Shown: positions 56,954 to 64,000 of the stretch, piece by piece
Layout: each line of letters opens with the position of its first letter
Position numbering within the stretch: position 1 is the first letter of the stretch
Source of the DNA: Megascapheus bottae
Lineage: Eukaryota; Chordata; Mammalia; Rodentia; Geomyidae
NCBI GenBank assembly: GCA_024803745.1
Contig: JANJXV010000013.1
Span: 11,888,501-11,952,500 of the forward strand
Length of the DNA stretch: 64,000 nucleotides
Reading direction: 5' to 3'
The notes under the pieces: generated by a model
Told to the model about the DNA's origin: nothing
The model's input: the letters and a program-made list of their open reading frames with translations, nothing else
Database searches by the model: none
Translations under genes and position numbers: made by a program

Positions 56954-57100
56954 TATCCCCCACACACATGCTTGACTTGCCACTGAAGTAGCTCCCTCCC
57001 ATGGGGGCGGGGGCAAAGTCACAAATATTTAACCTGCATGAAACCAAAGCCGTGCTGTATCGTGCTGCTGGAGTCCAATAAAAAGTGGTCCCTTGGCTTA
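56954..57100 (+). other. MAP6: 3' UTR of long MAP6 isoform
   Basis: A short UTR, about 145 nt, from the TGA to the expected cleavage site after the AATAAA at 57077. Confidence 0.8.
57077..57082 (+). terminator. MAP6: Poly(A) signal of long MAP6 isoform
   Basis: AATAAA followed by a GT-rich element (GTGTCTCTGTGTGGTTCTG, 57102-57123). This ends the gene. Confidence 0.85.
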
Positions 57101-57577
57101 GCAGTGTCTCTGTGTGGTTCTGTGGGGGACGGACATGCATGTGTGGGCATCCTACACCTTCTCCAGGGAGTGCAGGACACGCCCTGTGCTCATCTGCCAG
57201 GGCCAGCAGAGTCTAAGAAATGCCTGTTCCTGTGATTGGTCTCAATGAGAAGGAAGCCGGAAGGGGACAGTGGGAGGACAAGTTCAGGGTGGCTGCAAAA
57301 GGAGGCAGAGGATGCAAGGGCAAAGCCTGGGCCAGGTACCAAACTCCTGCAGCCTGAGCCTTGGGTGGGTCAGAGTTGAAGCCTGTGGATGGGAAAGAAG
57401 CAAAGGCCCAGTCAGCCCTCGGAATTCTGGGTGACAGATGTGTACCAAAGACAAAGTCTTAAAAGTCATCCAGGACTCGTCTTTCTTCATTGTCAGTCAA
57501 ACCTAAGTTCTGTTATTCTCTCATTCAGTATCCAAGACAGCTCAAAGAGGGACTTTTTAAGGATACCTTGAGCTGAG
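57101..57577. other. Downstream of MAP6, nothing recognised
   Basis: Intergenic; no repeat or exon recognised. Confidence 0.5.
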
Positions 57578-57702
57578 AGTTTTGTTTTGTTTTGTCAGAG
57601 TCAGAGTCCTATCCCAGCTCAGGCTGGCTTAGAACTTATGGTCTTCCTGCTTGAGCCTCCTAAGAGAAGACTGAGTCGGCATGTACTCCTATCCTTAGCC
57701 AA
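57578..57702 (-). mobile_element. B1-like SINE
   Basis: CAGGCTGGCTTAGAACTTAT and TTGAGCCTCCTAAG, with a TTTTG-rich tail at the left. Confidence 0.7.
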
Positions 57703-57711
57703 ATAAGATTT

Positions 57712-58192
57712 TTTTTGACTAGTCATGGGGCTTGAATTCAGTACCTGGGCTCTGTCCCTGAGCTCTGTTTGTTTAAAGCTAGTGTTCTACTACTTTGAAC
57801 CATAGTTCAACTTCTGGTTTTTAGGTGATAAACTGAAGATGAGTCTCACAGACTTTGTTGGCCAGCTGGCTTCAAACCTTCAAACTGTTTTCCTCAGATC
57901 TCAGCCTTTGTATGTGTGTGGGTCATGAAGCTTGAACTCAGCCTGGGCGCTGTCCCTGAGCTCTTCAGCTCAAAGCTACTGCCCTACCCCTGGGCTTGGG
58001 CGCTGTTTCTGAGCTCTTTAGCTCAAGGTTACAGCCCTACCCTTGAGTCAAATCCTACTTCCCATTTTCTAGAGGTTAGTTGGAGATAAGAGTCTCAGAT
58101 CCTTTGGTGCTAGGGCTGGCTTTGAACCTTAATCCTCAGATCTCAGCCTCCTGAGTAGCTAGGATTACAGGTGTAAGCCACTGTGCCTGGCT
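57712..58192 (-). mobile_element. Composite of SINE-A copies
   Basis: R parts start at about 57720, 57930 and 57990, with one full B1-like head (GATTACAGGTGTAAGCCACT) at the right end. Confidence 0.82.
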
Positions 58193-58555
58193 TTTGCAAA
58201 AATTTTTATACACAAAATTAAAATTAAGAAGAGTCCCCTGTTCATTTATACATGCCATATTTTGTCTTAACACCTACTTTCTGTCAGAACTGAAGTAAAG
58301 AATCCCAGTCTTAAAATGGGAGTGGGGAGAAACACTAGGGCATATAGAAGCTTGGCTTCGAGAGGACAGTGGAGAAGGGACACCTGGTGGTGGCAGCCAG
58401 AAAGGCTTCCTAGAGAAAATGACAGTGGTGGTCTGACAGGGTGGATGCCAATCAGATCAGACACAGACAATCAGAGGTGGTAGAGGGCCAGAGTCAGCCT
58501 TCTTCTGAAAGTCCTTGGATGACGAGCATCTAGCTTGCATAAGAAGCTGACCAAG
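58193..58555. other. Intergenic, nothing recognised
   Basis: No feature recognised. Confidence 0.5.
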
Positions 58556-58684
58556 GGTGGGGACAAATGGGGACAAAAACATGAGAAGGGGTATCAATGT
58601 GTGTGAAGTAATGCACCTTCTATCTGGCGAATATAACCGTAACCCCTCTATTGATTACAATTTTAAAATATATGGGGAAAAAAA
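58556..58684 (+). mobile_element. LINE-tail repeat (family C), with TSD
   Basis: Flanked by AAGAAGCTGACCAAG (58541-58555) and AAGAAGTTGACCAAG (58685-58699). Ends in an A run, which fixes the family's orientation. Confidence 0.9.
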
Positions 58685-58909
58685 AAGAAGTTGACCAAGA
58701 GTTCTTTGGAACCAATCAGAGGTGACTGGGTTTTGTAAGACCAGGACATGGGGACAGAGCAGTCAATCCTGAGCTGACCACCTGCACGAACTGTGGCCAG
58801 CTGCAGAAGAACCTACGGGAGGAGAAGCCTGGACCTCTGTCAGCAGGCCTAAAGCTCAAGCCTGAGCTGTCAAAGGCAGTATGGGCCTCGAGGCCATGTG
58901 AGAGCCTCC

Positions 58910-59152
58910 TTTTTTTTCTCTCTCTCTCTCCTTGTTCTGGAGCTGGAATTTGAACAGGGGTCTGGGTACTGCTCCTGAGCAGTTTTTCCTCAAGGCTAGC
59001 ACTCTACCACTAGAATCACAACACTACTTCTGGCTTTTGGTAGTTAATTGGTACTAAGAGTCTGATTCTCCCGACCAGGTTGTCTTTGAAGCTCAGCTCT
59101 CACACCTCAACCTCTTGAACAGCTAGGAGTATAGGCCAATGCCTGAGCACAG
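58910..59152 (-). mobile_element. SINE-A
   Basis: GAGCTGGAATTTGAACAGGG to ATAGGCCAATGCCTGAGCAC. Confidence 0.82.
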
Positions 59153-59155
59153 CAT

Positions 59156-59156
59156 C

Positions 59157-59196
<40 letters not shown>
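59156..59196. repeat. (TATC)n microsatellite
   Basis: About ten CTAT units. Confidence 0.96.
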
Positions 59197-59197
59197 T

Positions 59198-59440
59198 TTT
59201 TTTATTTATTTATGTCAGTCATGGAGCTTGAAGTCTGGGCCTGGGTGCTGTCCCTGAGCTCTTTAGCTCAAAGCTAGTACTTTACCACTTTGAGCTACAG
59301 TACCACTTCCAGTTTTCTGGTGGTTAATTGAAGATAAGAGCCTCACAGTGTTTCCTGCCTGGGCTGGCTTGTCACTGCAATCCTCAGATCTCAGCCTTAG
59401 GGGTAGCTAGGATTACAGGCCAGTGCCTGGGTACAGCATC
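59198..59440 (-). mobile_element. SINE-A
   Basis: ATGGAGCTTGAAGTCTGGGC to GATTACAGGCCAGTGCCTGG. Confidence 0.86.
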
Positions 59441-59447
59441 CCCCCCT

Positions 59448-59628
59448 TTTTTTTTGCCAGTCTGGGCTTGAGCTTAGGGTCTGAGCACTGTCCTTGAACT
59501 TTCTCAAGGCTAGAGCTCTACCTCAGCACCACTTCCGGCTTTTTTCTATGTATGTGGTACCAAGGAATTGAACCTGGATCTTCATGCATGCTAGGTAAAC
59601 ACTCTACCACTAGGCTAAACTCCTGGCC
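59448..59628 (-). mobile_element. SINE-B at the head of a SINE-A
   Basis: TTTGCCAGTCTGGGCTTGAG to CTAAACTCCTGGCCCC; AGCATCCC occurs on both sides (about 59437 and 59634). Confidence 0.88.
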
Positions 59629-61050
59629 CCAGTAGCATCCCTTTAAAGCAGAGAAAGAAGGCCTTTTGAAGGAGGCCAGGGCTCAGCGCCTCGCATCCTG
59701 GGTTGAGGCAAGTAAAGGCAGAAAATGGGTTCCCAGGCACTCTGCAGAATCCACTGTCTCTGGTCCTGCGTGGGGTCTGAGAGCCCTCAGTGCAGCAAGA
59801 GAGGGGACCTGACTGGGCTGCAGGCTTGGGCGCCCCTCTCCAGCCCCATGCGTGCACAGAGGATGGCAGGATGCTGGAGGATGGAAGCAGAAGCTCCCTG
59901 CCATTGGTCCAGGGGAAAAATCCAATCAGCTGAGATTGAGCACTGAGATGAGGGTGGGTGACCAGCAAATCAGAGGAGACACATCCCAACCCCAAGCTGC
60001 TGGGACATCCTGTCCACTCTTCTCCAGTGGTTAGCCATGGGCATCAGGACCAACAGCCATGTACACATCCTCAGGTCCCAATTTGTCCCTGCCCTGCAGG
60101 TCCCTGGGTCTCCATGGGCCTGTGCTTCTACCCCACTCCTTGTGCACCTGCCCTCAGGGACAAGGAGAGGAAGCATCCCAGACACAAGTGCGAGGAGGGA
60201 AAAAAAACACCTTAGAATTAGGAGGCAAAGAGCATCCTCTTCCTCAAGTGTGTGGTGGTGAGGGCTGAAGCCATCTGAAGGCCAGGCTGCAATTTTATTC
60301 CTTTATTCCCTCCCACAAAGACCTCCACTCAACACACCTGGAGCCCCATGATTAAACAGCTGTGGTCTCCTGCAGAGATGGAGAGAAGGCGTGTGGATAG
60401 GAGGCTGGGACAGGACACTTTCAGAGTCTTTCTTGCAAAGTGTATGGATCAAGGATAAGAAGGGGGTGGGTGACATACCATGGCTGACCTAGTTCTCACC
60501 CAGAAACCTGGAAATCCTTTTCAGCACCAACATCCTCCCCTTCCAATCCATCAATCACTGAGATCTGTTTATTTTACCAGCTAAAGAAGCAGTGAATCGG
60601 CTCAGGGTCTCCATGGCAATGCCCTCCTCCCCCACACACAGCAGAGTGCCATTCTGGATCACTGCATGGCCTTCCAGGTGAAAGAAATACCACCTTTGCT
60701 TTGTGCTTTTGTGACAAGAGATGAAGGCCTGCCTTAGAAGTCTGAGAAGTCTGCCCCGTCGTTGGATCCCACAACTTTTCTATCTAGCTATTGATAGATT
60801 AGCGTTTCCCAGAGACACCTGTGGTTCAACCATGCCAATTACCAATAAAAGGGTAGCAGTCTTGGATGTGGCTTGTCTTCTGCTCCACTGGGATCCCATC
60901 CTTCCATGGAAATCATGCAGCTTGTTTCCATGGCAGAGAACCTGCCTCCTGAGCCTGCAGAGAACAAGCGCTGCATTGTGTTTCAAAGATGTATTTCTGA
61001 TACCTTGGTGATGGGAATGTCTTTCAGGCCCTGGAGGACAAAGATAGGAA
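59629..61050. other. SINE-free intergenic stretch, nothing recognised
   Basis: Several overlapping frames of 60-126 codons here are mutually incompatible and lack splice context. No exon claimed. Confidence 0.5.
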
Positions 61051-61225
61051 GCCAGGCATGGTGGTATGTGCCTGCAGTCCCATCTAGGTGGCAAAGAAGA
61101 GCAAAGCCTAAGGCTGGACTGAGCAAAAAAAAAAATCTGAAAAACAAAGCAAAAAGGGCTGGGGGTGTGACTGACATGGTAGAACATGTGTGTTCAAGCC
61201 TAGTACCACCAAAATTACAAAAAAG
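61051..61225 (+). mobile_element. B1-ID heterodimer SINE, older
   Basis: GCCAGGCATGGTGGTATGTG (B1-like), A-rich linker, GGGCTGGGGGTGTGACTGAC (ID-like) and CAAGCCTAGTACCACC. Shows the B1-plus-ID dimer plan clearly. Confidence 0.78.
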
Positions 61226-61871
61226 AAAGAGAAAGAATGGTAGGGATGTGGAATTTAGCCAGTGGCTGGGACCCCCAGACCCAAAGAAGCCCACATGAAG
61301 CACGTGGACAGAGAGGCCCAGAATCCTAGCAGTCCCCACCTCCAATGTCCAGTGATGTCTGAGCAAACCTAGACAAGGTCAGTTCAAGAATGACTCAAAC
61401 CTTGAGTCAAACCCTACAACTCTGAAGAATAAATTGTCATAAGCTGCTAATCATGTAGTGGCTCGTCACTCTGCAACAAACAGGGTAATGTCCAGGGCAA
61501 GGTCATTGTAAGACCTTGAGGTCAAGTGGAAGCTACAAATCAGGCAAAAATAGAGCAACTATTCCCACTGACAGGAGTTCCAACAGAGTTAGGGCCAAGG
61601 GGGCACACTAAATCATTTCACTCTCCCACATGTCTCCTCTCATTCTCACTGAGATCGGCACCTTAAATTTCCCTAGAAACCTAGCCATGCTGTGAGTACA
61701 AATGATAAATGGACAATGGGATCTGGTGACTGCAGTATTAAACTCCTGTCCTGGAATGGGGCTTAGCACTTGCCTTCTGTTTCATTTCCTGTGTGAAGTA
61801 TAACCTTTGATTCCACCAGTGGTGAATGAACGGAATGAGCTGGGTAAGGAAAGAATGAGAGCTGCCTTAGC
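61226..61871. other. Intergenic, nothing recognised
   Basis: No feature recognised. Confidence 0.5.
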
Positions 61872-62190
61872 TGCGTGCTGATGGACCACATCTGTAATCC
61901 TAGCTACTCAGGAGGCTGAGATCTTAGGATCATGGTTCAAAGCCATGAGACTCATTTCCATTTAACCACCAGAAAACCAGAACTGGCACTGTGGCTCAAT
62001 CCTCATGCTGAAGAACTCAAAGACAGCGCCCAGACCCAGAGTTCAAACTCTGTGATTGACAAAAAAAAAAAAAAAAAGCCAGAAGTAGAGCTGTGACTCA
62101 AGTGGTAGAGATCCAGCCTTGAGCAAAAGAAGGTAAGGGATAGCAGCCAGGCCCTGAGTTCAAGCCCTAGTACTAGCACTAGATAGTAGC
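61872..62190 (+). mobile_element. SINE-A with a second R unit (trimer)
   Basis: B1-like head, first R with A tail (62055-62080), then a second R (GAGCTGTGACTCAAGTGGTA). Confidence 0.85.
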
Positions 62191-64000
62191 AATAATAATA
62201 ATTGCTGCCCTGTCTGAGCAGGTGTGCATTGTACACACAAACAAGCATACTGTTCTTCCTGGATGGCCAGGCAGAGCTACAGATGAGACACTGGATACTA
62301 GATTGCGCTAGTGTTGATTGTACACATGAAGGTAACACTGAGAAATGGGAGGTGAGGTGGCAGTAAGCTATCTGTGGGGCTGAGTTCCCTGAGCTGAAGG
62401 GATACTCCAGATGTCTGGGAGATGCTGGAACAAATGGCTGGGGAGCTTGGAGGGAGCTACCATCTGATTGGGGGTCTAGGGAGGTGGAGATCTTTGGGAT
62501 AGGAACGAGGAAGTGGCTCTGCAAGAAAGCAATGGGAAAATGCCAGGCCAGGCAGAGTGGGCAGGAAGTGGTGATACGACAGAGGGAGCAGAAGTAGCCA
62601 GAAAGAGGTAGGGGAGGGGAACTGGAGGCGTTTCTACCAGGCCCACCCTGTGTTCCCAGCTAGTTCTGGGCGGCCGAGCTGCCACCTCTGCTCCCGTGCA
62701 TCTTTCTTTCTTTTTCTATCCAGCTTGTCTTCCATTTGTAGCACTTTGCCCTACACTTCCGTCCAGTCTGAACCTGAGGCACATGGCATAATGGGAAGGA
62801 TCAGACTCTGCAGACAGGACAGGAAGGCTCACATCCCAGCTCTCCTAATGAGCTTGAACCACCACCACCTCTGCTTAGAAGCTAAGTCACTGGCCACATG
62901 CTACCTGCCATGTGGTGGCCTGGGTTACCCCATTTAACTTTCACCACAACTTTTGTGTGTTCACCACTCCTATCATTCCCATCCTGCTACAGCCCAGAAG
63001 AGTTACATAACCAGCTCCAGGTCACCCCATTCAGGGAATGGCAGAAGTGGGAATTGTGTCCTGTCTGCAGGTCCCAACCCCTCTGCTGCTGAGCACCCGA
63101 AAACCACTGGGCTACTTCCTGTGTATCGGGCATTGCCCTAGATATGAGGAGGCAAGGCAGGAGAAGAGAAGACAGCTAGTTAGTCCTGAAGATAACAGCA
63201 GAGTCTGGAGGGAAGATAACAAGCTCTGTCACAGGGCCTGGGGTCAGGTGACAGAGAATCCCATTGGTGGCAGTGCCTCCTCCCCCTAGAGACTTATTCA
63301 TTACTGTTCCTTCCTCCATGGCCAGGAGAGCCGAGTTCCCACGTGGACCAGTTCCACATTTGGTCTGCTGGATGACCTTAGGCTAGTCCTTTCCCCTCTC
63401 TAAGCCCTCATTTTCCTTCCTCTACTCTGAGACAATAACATTTACTGTTTGTGACCATGTCAGGCACACAGTAGATGCTCAGTTAAGGTTCATCCCCTCT
63501 ACACACTTACACCCACATCTAGGACCCTCACAACCCAATATGTGCATCACCTCTGAGACCTCAGGCACTACACTGCGACTCACAGATCCAGTCCCCCAGT
63601 GCCCTCTCTGTGGCAGGACAGCACCACATAGGGTGGTGGTGATGGGCCACTAGGGGTGTTCACTCTAGCCACACTCCACCCCAGCCTTGCTTGCCTCAAC
63701 CCTTTCGTAGCTGCCTGCAATCCCAGCATCCACCTGTGCAGGCCCCCCTCCCACTCCCCTCCTGTGCCAAAGGAGGGAGGAGCTAGGCACAGGGTCCCTT
63801 TGTGTGATTTGGCCTCTGCCACCCTGGTCTGGCTCAGTTCACTGCTCATTTCCAGCAGGTGGGGGCGCTACTGTGCCCTGACAGGCAGTGGCAAGAGGCA
63901 GTCCAGGGTGGCATTCTGTAACTGATCCCATATAATTATAGTGGGCCCTACCTCACTGGGCTATTGTGGGGTTGAATGATTGGAATCAGACTGCAAGCAG
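62191..64000. other. Intergenic, SINE-free, two CTCF-like motifs
   Basis: MIR-like phrases at about 62985-63060 and 63450-63490. CTCF-like sites at about 63645-63658 and 63852-63870. No exon recognised. Confidence 0.5.

Noticed and set aside
60780..61366. Several 127-141-codon frames downstream of MAP6
   Set aside because: They overlap on both strands and include B1/ID SINE sequence at 61051-61225.
1..64000. Endogenous retrovirus or LTR elements
   Set aside because: I saw no LTR pair, primer-binding site or retroviral domain in the window.

Overview
The window is mammalian genomic DNA holding the 3' two-thirds of MAP6 (microtubule-associated protein 6, also called STOP) on the + strand. Four coding exons join in frame: the 3' part of a GC-rich exon 1 (1-570), exon 2 (38113-38326), exon 3 (39548-39744, or read through to a stop at 39746-39748) and terminal exon 4 (55939-56953 plus a short 3' UTR). 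Every other long reading frame I looked at is a microsatellite, a SINE or GC-rich shadow sequence. I see no second gene. The last 7 kb are downstream intergenic DNA.

The host is most likely a rodent. Exon 1 has at least three and a half near-identical 47-residue Mc modules, a rodent-style expansion. The DNA is also full of young dimeric SINEs with ID-like (tRNA-derived) and B1-like (7SL-derived) modules. Typical mouse/rat B2 elements are not evident, so a non-murid rodent is plausible, but I cannot name the species.

Layout: 1-570 exon 1; 571-38112 intron 1 (37.5 kb, about 40 SINEs, many CA/GA microsatellites, a Tigger1-like DNA transposon, L1/L2/MIR/MER5-type relics); 38113-38326 exon 2; a 1.2 kb intron; exon 3; 39749-42450, a SINE-free block with three AATAAA signals that looks like the alternative 3' UTR of a short isoform; the rest of intron 3 to 55938; exon 4; 57100-64000 intergenic.

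How the gene works: exon 1 supplies Mc modules (cold-stable microtubule binding, calmodulin binding). The exon 1/2 junction supplies an Mn3-type module. Exon 3 is a lysine-rich linker. Exon 4 supplies 28 degenerate 11-residue repeats found only in the long neuronal (N-type) form. The choice between long and short (E-type) protein lies at the end of exon 3, where one GTAA is both a weak 5' splice site and the source of the short form's TAA stop. Both products keep the same final Glu.

I did not find an undescribed biological system. The best leads are this stop/donor overlap with its CU-rich flank and SINE-free alternative 3' UTR, the homogenised Mc array, a 63-bp inverted repeat in intron 1 that I could not classify, the modular SINE families with mobile solo right monomers, and a strong CTCF motif 3 kb before exon 4. 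SINE boundaries are by eye (about +/-15 bp) except where target-site duplications fix them. SINE-A means a B1-like left part plus a tRNA-like right part (R). SINE-B means an ID-like left part plus the same R part.
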